Source: Paenibacillus sp. BJ-4 (GTDB lineage: Bacteria; Bacillota; Bacilli; Paenibacillales; Paenibacillaceae). From it: a stretch of 64,000 bases of DNA. The stretch lies in the NCBI RefSeq assembly GCF_020404765.1, contig NZ_JAIVEM010000006.1:124001-188000 (forward strand). Reading direction: 5' to 3'. Under the pieces are notes generated by a model, which was given only the letters and a program-made list of their open reading frames with translations, ran no database searches and was not told the DNA's origin. Shown piece after piece: positions 17,484-26,847 of this stretch; the stretch's first letter is position 1, and each line of letters begins with the position of its first letter. A program made the translations under genes and the position numbers.

Positions 17484-18224
17484 TTGATTGTTGATGTGTC
17501 TAATAAGGTAGTAGTTATCACTGGCTCATCTAGGGGTATCGGAAGCGAATTGGCAAAGGCATTTGCAAAAGAAAAGTCTAAAGTTGTTATTAATTATTTT
17601 AATAGTAAAGATAAGGCTCAAAAATTGTTTCGCGAAATTTCAAAGTGCAACCAAGATTGTATGCTTATAAAGGCGGACGTTACAAATCCATCAGATGTAT
17701 CAAAAATGTATCATGAAGTCGTTAATAAATATGGATGCGTGGACGTGCTAATTAACAATGCTGGTGTTTGTGATGATAATCTAATTCAAATGATGCCGCT
17801 TGAACAATGGCAAAAAGTTATTGACGTAAATCTTACTGGAACCTTTCTTTGCTGCAGAGAGTTTTCAAAAATAATGATTAAACAAAAGTCTGGCAAAATC
17901 ATTAATATGGCTTCTCTGAAGGGACAGGAAGGGGCAGTAGGACAAATTAATTATACGGCTTCAAAGGCTGGAATAATTTCGTTAACAAAAACTCTTGCTA
18001 AGGAGCTAGGTCAATATAATATAGCCGTGAATGCAGTTTGTCCAGGCTTTATTGTTACCGATTTAAACAGACATGATAAATATAAAATAGAAATTGCAGA
18101 AAATAAGAGTATATTACCAATTAATTCTAATTTGAATGAATTAATGAATTTTATAATATATATATCATCAAATTTGTTTATAGGAATTAGTGGTAGAGTT
18201 TTTAATTTAGATTCAAGGCTTTAG
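17484..18224 (+). CDS. SDR-family oxidoreductase (FabG-like)
   Basis: A 246-aa classical short-chain dehydrogenase/reductase. The nucleotide-binding GSSRGIGSE (residues ~13-21), the NNAG motif, the catalytic Ser in NMASLKG and YTASK (Tyr157, Lys161) are all present, so it should be an active NAD(P)H-dependent ketone/alcohol enzyme. Length and order match 3-oxoacyl-ACP reductases, but it is isolated from fatty acid genes and lies between biosynthetic-type genes, so a tailoring role on a carrier-bound or free intermediate is more likely. The start is TTG 17484, with GGACGGTG upstream and residues leading directly into the first beta strand. Confidence 0.85.
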   Translation: MIVDVSNKVVVITGSSRGIGSELAKAFAKEKSKVVINYFNSKDKAQKLFREISKCNQDCMLIKADVTNPSDVSKMYHEVVNKYGCVDVLINNAGVCDDNLIQMMPLEQWQKVIDVNLTGTFLCCREFSKIMIKQKSGKIINMASLKGQEGAVGQINYTASKAGIISLTKTLAKELGQYNIAVNAVCPGFIVTDLNRHDKYKIEIAENKSILPINSNLNELMNFIIYISSNLFIGISGRVFNLDSRL

Positions 18225-18272
18225 TATCTTATGCCATATTTGTAATATGACCAGCATTAAAAACAGGGTCCC

Positions 18273-18530
18273 TTGCGTGAAAAACTCGAACCATCTCAAT
18301 GGGCAAAGGAATTAAGTGGGGAAAAATTATCTGCCCGAATTAGCAGACATCTTTCATTACTTCGTGCTCATGGATTGATTAAAAAATTACCAAATCAAAG
18401 AAAGCATATTCTTACTGAAAAGAGAGAAAATTACTATGGCTTTAAAATGCTGCTTTGGCTGCTCTTCCAATGCGCAAGTGCACAGCAGAAACGTAGTTAT
18501 AGCAAGGGTATAGCAGAAACCGATCCTTGA
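18273..18530 (+). pseudogene. Winged-helix-like fragment, degenerate
   Basis: The stretch SARISRHLSLLRAHGLIKKL resembles a winged-helix C-terminal segment found in some transposon- or phage-linked proteins. It has no start with a ribosome binding site. After LTEKR the sense continues only in another frame (KITMALK), so a frameshift is present. The source protein is not identified. Confidence 0.4.
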
Positions 18531-19112
18531 TCTTGATAGGATTGAATGTATGTGCTCACAGTAACAGGGGTCTGCGAATGATCTCCGCATGTTGGATCGT
18601 CGTATTCGTGAACAGGGCTGGACGAAGGAACGAGCGAGCGATGACAACACCACCACGTGCCCTAATCGGATCATCTATCCGCAGAGATACTATCGGCTTT
18701 TCACATTTACAGATTTTCAAGTGATTATTGGCTAGTATAGTTACTTATTCTGGCTAATCAAAAGGCGTATCGGACAACTAAATTTATCCAAAGATCAAAC
18801 TATATGCTGTACATGGAAGAAATGAAACAAAAGCATCATATAGTATGCTATACAGTATGCTATACAGTATGCTATACAGGCATAGAGTTAAGGCAAGCTT
18901 GGAGGTACGATCTAATGCAGTTGAGCATTTCAAACGATCGTTCGCAACTGCGTGAGACGCCGATGAGAGTTGTTGCCTTTCGGTTTCGTTTGCAGGGGTA
19001 CTAACATTTTCCAAACTGAAGGCTCCGTTTTTTACTATTTAATGGTTATATAATTGGAGCTTTATTCCAAATAAGATTAAGGGAAATAGTAAATTTAAAA
19101 GCGGAGGTAAAA
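18531..19112. other. Gene remnant region with a short tandem repeat
   Basis: No supported gene. The stretch contains short out-of-frame protein-like pieces (for example around 18575-18700 and 18885-19000) whose source I cannot name, and the 12-bp tandem repeat at 18842-18877. AAAGCGGAGG at 19099-19108 is the ribosome binding site of the next gene. Confidence 0.4.
18842..18877. repeat. Three perfect tandem copies of a 12-bp unit
   Basis: The unit agtatgctatac occurs three times head to tail (18842-18853, 18854-18865, 18866-18877). Each unit contains the near-palindrome gtatgctatac, so the array can form alternative hairpins. Three copies without spacers is not a CRISPR array. Confidence 0.85.
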
Positions 19113-20141
19113 ATGAAGAATATTTTACCAGTTTATAATCCTCCATTACTAGGATTTTTGAGATGGCCATATACGTTATCTATAACCATGGGATATAACG
19201 AAACCCTTCCGTGGTTTTATACCAATTTCATTCAAGTTAAAGTAAATAAAAATTTTCACGAGAAAAAATCAGAGTTTAATTTCAATTTCTATCGTGGAGA
19301 AAGAAATGAATTTACGAATAATCCATTTATATCTACAACTTCTATAGATGTTGATTTTTTAAATGGTCTGAATCATGATATATTATCATTTTTGAAATAC
19401 TCAATTGATAGTGGATATTATGTTGTAATGTTAGTCGATGAATTTTTCATACCAGGGAAATATAGTTATTTCAAAGAAAATTATCCTCATCATATTTTTA
19501 TTTATGGATATGATTTTGAGAAGAAAGTTCTTTTTTTGACTGGATTTAGCCATGGGGTATATGGACATAACGTAATTAACTTCTATGATTTCATCAACTC
19601 ATATAAATCTATAATTAATATGTATAATAATAACTTAACTCCTAAAGATAATATTTATTTAATGAAATTTAATTCAAATCACAGTTACAATTTTAGTGAA
19701 GAAGTTTTTAAGGACGAAATTCTATCTTATTATTACTCTAAAAGTCATACTGACAGCTTGAATTACATTAATGTCGATAATGAATATGGACTAAAAACTT
19801 ATAAACACTTAATTTATTATTACTCTTTGCTAAGTGAAGAAGTGGAAATTAATGATTTCGGAAAAATTAGGAGTTTGCATATATTATGGGAACATAAAAA
19901 TATGATGGTTAAGCGACTTGAATATTTATCTGAAAATGGTCATCTCAATAATGTAGAATTAACTATCATGAATTACAATAAAATGGCTAAAAAGGCAATG
20001 ATTTTAAGAAATTTGATATTGAAAAGCAATGTGCATGTTGATAAAAGCGTTTATATTAAAGTCATCAATGGATTAAGAGATCTAGAATTGATTGAAAGTG
20101 AAGCTCTTGAGAAAGCACTGGAACTATTTAGAAAAAATTGA
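19113..20141 (+). CDS. BtrH/C39-like family protein, paralogue B, lacking the N-terminal Cys motif
   Basis: A 342-aa low-GC protein. The segment DEFFIPGKYSYFKENYPHHIFIYGYD aligns in layout with the His-containing segment of the BtrH-like protein at 13775, and its N-terminus (MKNILPVYNPPL, then LPWFYTNFIQV) pairs with the protein at 23435 (MKKLLPISPPL, IPWALSNFIQL). Both also share a C-terminal module: LHILWEHKNMMVKRLEYL here and FHVLWEHK there. The HNCVENC Cys motif of the first copy is absent, so it may be a non-catalytic or differently acting member. A strong GCGGAGGTAA site precedes ATG 19113. I infer a role in the same pathway as the adenylation-PCP protein. Confidence 0.7.
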   Translation: MKNILPVYNPPLLGFLRWPYTLSITMGYNETLPWFYTNFIQVKVNKNFHEKKSEFNFNFYRGERNEFTNNPFISTTSIDVDFLNGLNHDILSFLKYSIDSGYYVVMLVDEFFIPGKYSYFKENYPHHIFIYGYDFEKKVLFLTGFSHGVYGHNVINFYDFINSYKSIINMYNNNLTPKDNIYLMKFNSNHSYNFSEEVFKDEILSYYYSKSHTDSLNYINVDNEYGLKTYKHLIYYYSLLSEEVEINDFGKIRSLHILWEHKNMMVKRLEYLSENGHLNNVELTIMNYNKMAKKAMILRNLILKSNVHVDKSVYIKVINGLRDLELIESEALEKALELFRKN

Positions 20142-20287
20142 TGTTTACCAGGTTTGTTGATTCACTAATTTATTTGAATTCAAGAATGGAAGATATCCTT
20201 CATATTAAAGGTATATTCAAAAAATTATAGGATTAACGCTAAGTGGATACAGGAGGAATTTAAAGAATAGAATGAGGTGAAGAAAAA

Positions 20288-20437
20288 ATGTCAAGATATG
20301 TTGATGTTGAACTAATTGATAAAGTCACACATAAAGTTCAAATTATTCTTGAAATAAATGAGAACATTTTAATTGAACCCGAATTTCGAAAGCATAGCTC
20401 TCTGAAAAATGTAAAAATGATCCTGAATCTTTGGTAG
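20288..20437 (+). CDS. Small hypothetical protein (49 aa), possibly 3'-truncated
   Basis: A 49-aa frame with a good GAGGTGAAGAAAAA-ATG start. It reads MSRYVDVELIDKV, then a charged segment ending MILNLW. An IS1380 remnant begins immediately after the stop, so this may be the surviving 5' part of a longer gene. No motif recognised. Confidence 0.45.
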   Translation: MSRYVDVELIDKVTHKVQIILEINENILIEPEFRKHSSLKNVKMILNLW

Positions 20438-20439
20438 AG

Positions 20440-21030
20440 TAAAATAGTGTTTATTGAGAACACATCACCCAAAGAGAGGAGCACCTTTAAGGTGAAGTCT
20501 ATCAAATCTACCGCAAAAATCAAGTGCGAGTTTTCGCTACAAAACGGAACCCCTCTGGCCGGAAGCAAAGTCTGGCTGGATTTCCCGGAGCGCATCCAAC
20601 TCCGTCAATCGTTTTCCAACCTGTCCTGCGTCAAAGCGACTCATTCTCTGTTTTCCCTTCAACAGGTCTTACTGTATCTCATCGCGGGCTGGATGGTTGG
20701 GTGTCAGCGGCTGTTTCATTTTCGGACTATCCAACAGGATCCTCTCCTGCAACGCTTTCTCGGAGGACGATGCCCTCACCATTCCTTGCTGTACAAGGAG
20801 CTAACCCGGATCTGAGCCGTGAAATCGCTGGTTCTTCCCGAGCTGCAACGCCTGAATATTCAGCTCCTCTCCCCATGCTTGCCCGAGCGGTGCATTCTGG
20901 ATCTGGACTCCACAGTGGAAACCGTCTACGGGAACCAGGAAGGCGCAGCAGTGGGGGTCAATGCCCATAAGCTGTATTTTGTGGGTCGAGTAATGGAGCA
21001 TCTGATGTTTATATAGAAGGTGCAAAAAAA
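20440..21030 (+). pseudogene. IS1380-family transposase remnant
   Basis: Two pieces of an IS1380-type DDE transposase are readable in different frames. The N-terminal part (GSKVWLDFPERIQLRQ, QQVLLYLIAGWMVGCQRL, HHSLLYKELTR) covers 20560-20815. The central part (LPELQRLNIQLL, LDLDSTVETVYGNQEGAAVG) covers 20830-20965 and includes the first catalytic Asp region. The rest of the gene is gone; the sequence ends at the border of an IS3-family element. Confidence 0.75.
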
Positions 21031-21106
21031 CTTGGTTAGCCTCCTAGAAGACTTGGACAGTACACCCCTTAATCAAATACAATAATATTAGAGGGTGGGG
21101 AACGTG

Positions 21107-21433
21107 ATGAAACGTGTACAGTATGATCTTAATTTCAAGATGGATATCATTCGAAAAGGGAAAGAAATCGGGAACTTTACAGCCGTAGCCCGACAGCATG
21201 AACTGGACCCTAAGATGGTATTGCGGTGGGCCAGAGAATTGAACCGTAAAGATGTGGATCAGTTAGATGGAGCGAGTAAGAGACAAGCCGCTTTTATCCC
21301 GACAGCCGAAGATTTCAAGCAGCTTGAGCATGAGAATGACAAACTGAAGAAGCTCTTAGCGGAACAAGCTCTGGAAAGAGAAATTCTCAAAGACCTACTA
21401 AAAAAAACGAACCCCAACTTGCGGATAAAATAG
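21107..21433 (+). CDS. IS3-family transposase OrfA
   Basis: A 108-aa OrfA with an N-terminal helix-turn-helix (MDIIRKGKEIGNFTAVARQH) and a C-terminal leucine-zipper-like coil (LEHENDKLKKLLAEQALEREIL). ATG 21107 follows GAGGGTGGGG. The run of eight A at its 3' end allows a -1 frameshift into orfB, where the reading continues as NEPQLADKIEIAQKYI, the usual IS3 arrangement. Confidence 0.85.
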   Translation: MKRVQYDLNFKMDIIRKGKEIGNFTAVARQHELDPKMVLRWARELNRKDVDQLDGASKRQAAFIPTAEDFKQLEHENDKLKKLLAEQALEREILKDLLKKTNPNLRIK

Positions 21434-22361
21434 AGATTGCCCAGAAATATATCGTACAGGGACATTGCATTACCTTAGTGCTCGGTGTGGTGGAAGTCGA
21501 ACGCTCCACGTACTATGCACATGTGAATAAAGCAGAAAAGAAACCTCTCCATCGGGTGGGTCGTCCCGCACCTGGCTACTCCTATAATACAAATGGCAAT
21601 CCCGTAAGTGATGAACAGATCTGCGAATGGCTCATGGAGCTATTGGCGGGTGAGGGGGCTGCCTTTGGCTACCGGAAGCTCACTGTGCTGCTAAAAAGAC
21701 GCCACCAACTTGTGATTAACAAGAAGAAAGTGTACAGGTTATGCAAACGGTTGGAGGTACTGCGACCACAACGTAAGCTAAAAATGAAGCATCCGAGAAG
21801 GCTGGCTAATAACCGTGTGATCACAGGTTCGAATCAACTTTGGGAAACGGATATCAAGTACGGCTGGATTGCGGGTGTGCGTCGATTCTTCTTCATCATG
21901 TGCATCCTTGACGTATTTGACCGCGCCATTATTTCATATCATCTGGGCTTAACCTGCGAGGCGAAACATCTGGTTCAGATCACGCAGGAAGCCCTCATGA
22001 AGCGTCAGCTCTTTCATAACCAAAGGAGGAGAAGCCGTTTATACGCTCAGATAATGGTCCGCAATTCATCAACCACCTGTTTGAAGATGCTTGCGATTCG
22101 TTTGAAATGATTCATGAACGAATCCCACCCAGAACGCCAAATAAGAATGCACATATTGAATCCTTCCATTCTATTTTGGAAGCTGAATGTTATCAAAGGC
22201 ATGAATTTGAGACGTATCCTCAGACCTACGAGATCGTCACGCAATTCATTCAGGACTACAATCAGAAACGAATTCATGGGAGTATTTACGACTTATCTCC
22301 TTATGAATATATCGATGCATTGAAGAAAAATCTGTTAAAACCTAAACCGATTAAAGTATAA
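21434..22361 (+). pseudogene. IS3-family transposase OrfB, frameshifted
   Basis: The integrase core starts normally (GVVEVERSTYYAHV, FGYRKLTVLLKRR, WETDIKYGWIAG) up to ALMKRQLFHNQ, then goes out of frame at about 22020. Reading resumes in a second frame as KEEKPFIRSDNGPQF and continues to the C-terminus (HIESFHSILEAECYQ, IHGSIYDLSPYEYI). One A missing from the caaaggagg run explains it. The last two catalytic acids fall after the shift, so no active transposase is made. Confidence 0.85.
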
Positions 22362-22440
22362 AACGAAAGAAATGAAGAATACGAGAGCAATTTCGAGCAA
22401 TTCTATGAGACCGTTTGATTAAGAGATGTAGTGTTCAGTA

Positions 22441-22744
22441 TAAGGGTGTTCAACCGAAAGGAGATGATCGTGTTTCTCGATAGATTTAACATTGCATTTC
22501 TCCTTGTCAATTGTCATCATAAAGTTTTATTGCATGCTTGTGCGAACAGAACATGCCGACACACCATTCGCCCTGCAGATCACCTTCAGAAATGAAAGTA
22601 TATTATATATAAAATAGCATAAATTTATCATTCCACAATAGAATATGTAATATTAGAAACTTTATTTAAATATATAAAACGCAATAAAAAGCTAACATCG
22701 TTCCAAACTCAATGCCGAATGGGGTAATAAGAGTTACAAGAGAC
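22441..22744. other. Intergenic, no gene seen
   Basis: AT-rich stretch between an IS3 element and an IS630 remnant. I see no supported coding region, terminator or repeat in it. Confidence 0.4.
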
Positions 22745-23287
22745 TGGAACCCCAAAAGGTGAAGAGAGCAATTGAAAAGGAAATCGAAAGATTATAGGAG
22801 ACTTCAGAGTAAACGGTTATACGAAAGATACCTGGGGGTTCGTCTTCGTCTGGAGAGCTGCTCTTTTGCCGAAATTGGAGAACTGCTTTGCCGTGCCCGC
22901 CAGACGATTAACATCTATTGGAAAAGCTATCAAGAACAAAGAAATGTTGGCCTAATATGGTTCTCAGGGCAGCCGCCTGAGCTGACCGAAGAGCAACGCT
23001 AGTAATTGGCGGACATGCTAGAGCGTCAGCAGGTTGCGAATGTTGGTTTTGAAGCTCGATATACCTAGACTCGGCCCCGTCAGAGTGGATTCAGCGTGAA
23101 TTCGGTCAGCAATGAGTGAGCATGGGATTAGCGCTATACTTAAACGGAGGCTCTGGCGTTAAAGCAGATGTGATCAACAACGTGTTTTTGAAATTTTTTA
23201 TCGCATTAAGTTGCATGTGAGCCACTCCATCAAGCGAATTAACAAGCATCCGGTAAAAACGATTGATCGCTTGCTCATGAGGTTACA
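22745..23287 (+). pseudogene. IS630-family transposase remnant
   Basis: An N-terminal helix-turn-helix part is readable from about 22772 (ERYLGVRLRLESCSFAEIGELL, RARQTINIYWKSYQ, GQPPELTEEQR), and a C-terminal part near 23195-23285 in another frame (FYRIKLHVSHSIKRINKHP, KTIDRLLMRLQW). The DDE core between them is broken by stops and deletions. The last codons abut the open frame of the next gene. Confidence 0.65.
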
Positions 23288-23434
23288 ATGGTAACTGCGT
23301 TTTATATAGCCAAATATTTATGGAGCACAATTCAAGAAAATTTAAGGTTCCAAAAGATTTCGAAAGTGTGGTATATTTTATGTTGTATAACAGCATGTGC
23401 ACATTTAATACAAATTGTAGAGGAAGTGGAGGAT

Positions 23435-24541
23435 TTGAAAAAGCTATTGCCTATAAGTCCACCCTTAATATCAAGTTATCCTTATTATGCCGGACCACTA
23501 GCAATTTTAGCATCAAGAGGAAACCATTATATTCCATGGGCATTAAGCAATTTCATTCAATTAAGTATAGACAACAATTATAAGTTAGATTATTTTCAAC
23601 CGTGGATCACTTGGAAACCGTATGAGTGCCCTTTTTTGGATGTACAAATTATAAATAGGGACATTTTTTCGAGCCAACAAGAGCCGTCAGCAATCGTAGA
23701 AGAGATAATAAAGTCAATAGATCGGGGCTACTATGTTTATTTGAAAGTCAATCACCAATACTTATCTATTTCATCCAACTGGTATCAGCAAGTGGATACC
23801 GCCCATGAATTACTAATCTATGGGTACTGCAAAGTTACTGAATCGTTTCAGGTAGCAGATAACTTTGGCGGGAAGTATGATTTTAAAAACTGCCCATTTG
23901 ATGAGTTCATACAGTCCTGTACTTTTTCTCCCTCAATTAATATCGATCATTACAATAAGATCATCTTAATGAAACCATTAGAAGATGCCTTCGTGGGGTT
24001 TGACTTGCTTCGTGTAATTGATTCTTTAAGAGACTATATAGAATCCCGTATTACAGAGATTCGTAATGATCTGAGTATCAATTGGGCGAGAAATATCGTA
24101 GTAGGCATTCGTGTTTATCAGAAAATAGAAGAATATTTAGAGCTCCTCATTGAACAACCAGACAAAAAGTTGGACCATCGTATATTTCACGTATTATGGG
24201 AACATAAATGCTGCATGACTCGACGTATCGAATACATGAGGGAAAATGGACTTTTGACAGATGACACAATCTTATTCCAACAGAAGGAATTAGAGAAAAA
24301 AGCGCTTCTTTTTAGAAACTGCGCACTTAAATACATAGTCACCAAGGATATACGAATCATTCAGAAAATTTATAAGGAAATTAATCCATTCGCAATCCAA
24401 GAAGCTAATCTTACTTCTTACATGATTGAGCACATCTGTCATATCAATTCTAAAACGGACTACGAGCATATACTGGGAACCGACCTAAACTACAACTTGC
24501 GTTGGTTTCTTGCCAAGCCCGTGGAATCTGGCGAAGATTGA
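23435..24541 (+). CDS. BtrH/C39-like family protein, paralogue C
   Basis: A 368-aa protein. The open frame runs back to 23288 inside an IS630 remnant, but TTG 23435 is the likely start: translation from it gives MKKLLPISPPL, which matches paralogue B at 19113 (MKNILPVYNPPL), and AGGAAG/GGAGG precede it. Shared features with B are IPWALSNFIQL, a His in AHELLIYGY and the C-terminal FHVLWEHKCCMTRRIEYMRENG module followed by RNCALKY. The N-terminal Cys motif of the first BtrH-like protein is missing here too. A strong terminator follows. Function in an aminoacyl-transfer pathway is inferred from the family and from the adenylation-PCP gene upstream. Confidence 0.72.
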   Translation: MKKLLPISPPLISSYPYYAGPLAILASRGNHYIPWALSNFIQLSIDNNYKLDYFQPWITWKPYECPFLDVQIINRDIFSSQQEPSAIVEEIIKSIDRGYYVYLKVNHQYLSISSNWYQQVDTAHELLIYGYCKVTESFQVADNFGGKYDFKNCPFDEFIQSCTFSPSINIDHYNKIILMKPLEDAFVGFDLLRVIDSLRDYIESRITEIRNDLSINWARNIVVGIRVYQKIEEYLELLIEQPDKKLDHRIFHVLWEHKCCMTRRIEYMRENGLLTDDTILFQQKELEKKALLFRNCALKYIVTKDIRIIQKIYKEINPFAIQEANLTSYMIEHICHINSKTDYEHILGTDLNYNLRWFLAKPVESGED

Positions 24542-24585
24542 ATTCTCTCCGTTAACTAGATTCCTGAGGGTTTCCTCAAAAAAAT

Positions 24586-24628
24586 AAGACACCGTATTTC
24601 CTATTTAGAGGAAAACGGTGTCTTTTTT
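24586..24628 (+). terminator. Rho-independent terminator after BtrH-like paralogue C
   Basis: A perfect 10-bp stem (aagacaccgt with acggtgtctt) with an 18-nt loop is followed by a run of six T. It lies about 45 nt after the stop codon. Confidence 0.9.
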
Positions 24629-24775
24629 AATCTATTTAAGTTTTTTCAGTTTCCCAAACGCTCAAAACAAAGGATCATATTTTCTACGCTTTCTTTCTGG
24701 GGGCCGTAAAACCGGATTAACCCCCTAAGTTTGGACGCTAACTCTCTCTTGCTCATCGAGACTTCGTTTTTGAAA

Positions 24776-25654
24776 TTATACACGAACTTCTCGGATCGGA
24801 ATCGGTTTTGTCTGGTTTTTCTCATAAAACTGAGACGGCGACAAATCGCGAATGCTAGAATGAATTCTTCGTTCATTATAAAAATGAATGAATTCAGTGA
24901 CGGCTTCATAAGCTTCGCTGTACGTTTCAAAGTCGTAGCGAGCCAAGCATTCATCCTGCAATAACCTATGAAAAGATTCAATATGTGCGTTCATATTCGG
25001 TGTTCGTGGAGGAATGCGTTCATGCTCCACTCCAAAGCTTTCACAGGCAGCTTCAAACCCATGAGAAATAAACTGAGGGCCATTGTCTGAACGAATCACA
25101 GGTTTGGTTTGCACCTCAAATAATTGTCTCTTAAACAAGGCCGTTTGTAGCGTTCGGATCACATCTTTGGCCTCGCACCGCAATCCTATGTGGTAAGCGA
25201 CCACAGAACGGTCGTAAACATCGAGGCAAGACTGAATGAAGAAGAATCGGTCTTCTCCTGCAATATAACCGTACTTAATGTCCGTCTCAAACAGTTGGTT
25301 CGAATTCGTAATCATCCGATTTCGTGCCAGTTTCCGTGGGTAAGATGAGTTCACTTTTCGCTGTGGTCGCAGGACGTTCAATTCTCTGCACAATCGGTAG
25401 ACCTTCTTTTTGTTAATAATTAGGCCATCATCTCGGCGTAAAGCGACGGTTAATTTTCGGTATCCATACGCATGGCCGTCTGCAGAAATCAACTCCATAA
25501 TCCGTTCCATAATCTGAGCATCCGGTACTTTTACGCCGTCCGAACGCAGCGAATATCCTGGCTTTTGTCGTCCCCCACTTGCTGTTTTCTCGATCAATTT
25601 TCTATTTTTATGGTAGTAGTAACTAGATCTCGGGATGTTGGCCAGTCGTAGCAC
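24776..25654 (-). CDS. IS3-family transposase OrfB (DDE integrase)
   Basis: A 292-aa integrase core with YGYRKLTVALRRD, the catalytic Asp in LFETDIKYGYIAG, RSDNGPQF and the final Glu in NMNAHIESFH, so all three acids are present. It is probably made as an OrfAB fusion: the orfA end contains the slippery AAAAAAG, and the -1 frame reads EKPSFAEKVEVAEHYICEG straight into this gene. The closest relative in the window is the element at 21052, whose orfB is broken. Confidence 0.9.
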   Translation of the reverse strand: MLRLANIPRSSYYYHKNRKLIEKTASGGRQKPGYSLRSDGVKVPDAQIMERIMELISADGHAYGYRKLTVALRRDDGLIINKKKVYRLCRELNVLRPQRKVNSSYPRKLARNRMITNSNQLFETDIKYGYIAGEDRFFFIQSCLDVYDRSVVAYHIGLRCEAKDVIRTLQTALFKRQLFEVQTKPVIRSDNGPQFISHGFEAACESFGVEHERIPPRTPNMNAHIESFHRLLQDECLARYDFETYSEAYEAVTEFIHFYNERRIHSSIRDLSPSQFYEKNQTKPIPIREVRV

Positions 25655-25692
25655 AAGCGTGACGGCATATCCTTCACAAATGTAGTGTTCTG

Positions 25693-26004
25693 CTACTTCA
25701 ACTTTTTCAGCAAATGAGGGTTTTTCTTTTTTATCAAGTCACGCAGTATCGCAATCTCTAGTGCCTGTTCACCCAGTAGTTTCTTCAATTGATCATTTTC
25801 TTGGGAAAGCACTTTGGAATCTAGTCCATGTATGGTTTCCAGTGAAGTTTCACCATATTTACCTTCTTCAAATTCCTTTACCCAACGGTGAAGCATATTG
25901 ACGGCAATTTCATATCTCCGGGCTACAGCTGCCTTATTCCCGGTTTCGATGGCTTCCTTGACGATTTGGCGTTTAAATTCTCTAGAATGTTTATTTCGTG
26001 TCAT
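25693..26004 (-). CDS. IS3-family transposase OrfA
   Basis: A 103-aa protein with a helix-turn-helix (RQIVKEAIETGNKAAVARRY) and a leucine-zipper-like coil (LSQENDQLKKLLGEQALEI). It ends after KKKNPHLLKKLK. The AAAAAAG run at its 3' end is the expected -1 frameshift signal into OrfB. Confidence 0.9.
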   Translation of the reverse strand: MTRNKHSREFKRQIVKEAIETGNKAAVARRYEIAVNMLHRWVKEFEEGKYGETSLETIHGLDSKVLSQENDQLKKLLGEQALEIAILRDLIKKKNPHLLKKLK

Positions 26005-26077
26005 TTTCTCAGCCCCTTATCACTAGTAGTGTAATCCATATACACTCTTAGTGTCCAAGTTCACTAAGGGGCTAAAG

Positions 26078-26843
26078 AGGTTCTATGCTATTACCATAGA
26101 AAACCCTCTTATGATTGAAGGTCGAGAGGGTATGGACAATACTAAAGAATTAGAGGGGATACTTTCAAAACTGGGTAGAGGGAAAGGATTTTTTAATATT
26201 TCTTCTGGAGTAAGTGCAAAAGTAAGAGTCCAGGAAATATTAGCGAGACAAGAAATAGAAGCTACAACAACGAAAAACCAATATAAACAACAGGATCAGC
26301 AGGCAAGGAAAACGCTGCGAGAGACTGCCTCCAAGGCAACTAGAGAAGAAAATAGTAAAATTCAAAAGAAGGTCATATATAATGTTGCTAAGAGTACAAA
26401 TACAAGAAAAGCCTCAAATATAAAAGAATATTTAAAAAAAAGGAAAAAATGTTAAATCGCAAAGTAATAGGTCTGTAAATTCCTCTATAGAGACTTTAAC
26501 AAGAGACCAGGCCAGACAAGGGGTACAAGATTTACTAAAAAATGGGGAAATTAGCTTATCCAATTTAGAATCGATGATTCCCCCAGATACGTCAAGTACA
26601 TTTATTCCAACAAGTACAATTAAAAATGGAGCAAAGTATGAATTTCTACTGGCTGATGGACAGAAGGCAATTATTCGATGGCATTCACCAGATCCTATAG
26701 CTGCAAGTAAGTACCCTGGATCAGTATCAGGCACACGTTGGACTGCACAAATAAAAATAGGTAATAGACAATTAAAAACAGATGGAACTTGGACTAAAAA
26801 TCAATCCTTAAATGAAGTTCACATTCCAATAGAGGGGAAATAA
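26078..26843 (+). pseudogene. Polymorphic toxin C-terminal part, 5'-truncated by IS3 and frameshifted
   Basis: A charged, helical, linker-like segment (FYAITIENPLMIEG, then QQDQQARKTLRETAS) runs in one frame to KEYLKK at the 8-A tract 26434-26441. It then continues in another frame (KSQSNRSVNSSIETLTRDQ) to a compact C-terminal domain containing YEFLLADGQKAIIRWHSPDP, GSVSGTRWTAQI and LNEVHIPIEG. That domain resembles bacterial polymorphic-toxin RNase-type tips (Ntox30-like is my best guess). The 5' part, with any secretion domain, was removed where the IS3 element ends. One A too many in the tract breaks the frame. It is followed by a small gene in the immunity position. Confidence 0.6.
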
Positions 26844-26847
26844 AAAA

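Larger units (their letters stand above)
21052..22440. mobile_element. IS3-family (IS150-like) element, frameshifted
   Basis: Imperfect inverted repeats lie at 21052-21076 and about 22414-22439, sharing a perfect TTAATCAAA core near the inner edge. Between them are orfA and a broken orfB on the plus strand. The element is about 1.39 kb and probably no longer autonomous. Confidence 0.75.
24721..26072. mobile_element. IS3-family (IS150-like) element with inverted repeats
   Basis: Terminal repeats lie at 24721-24742 (ccccctaagtttggacgcta) and 26048-26072 (ttagtgtccaagttcactaa). They match inverted with small gaps, and TAA flanks both sides. Two overlapping-frame genes are on the minus strand. 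The element is about 1.35 kb, appears intact, and its right end cuts a polymorphic toxin gene. Confidence 0.85.

Noticed and set aside
18842..18877. Possible CRISPR array
   Set aside because: Three 12-bp units without spacers and no cas gene in the window.
20524..20970. 148-residue plus-strand frame in the IS1380 remnant
   Set aside because: Transposase motifs lie in the other two frames; this one has none.
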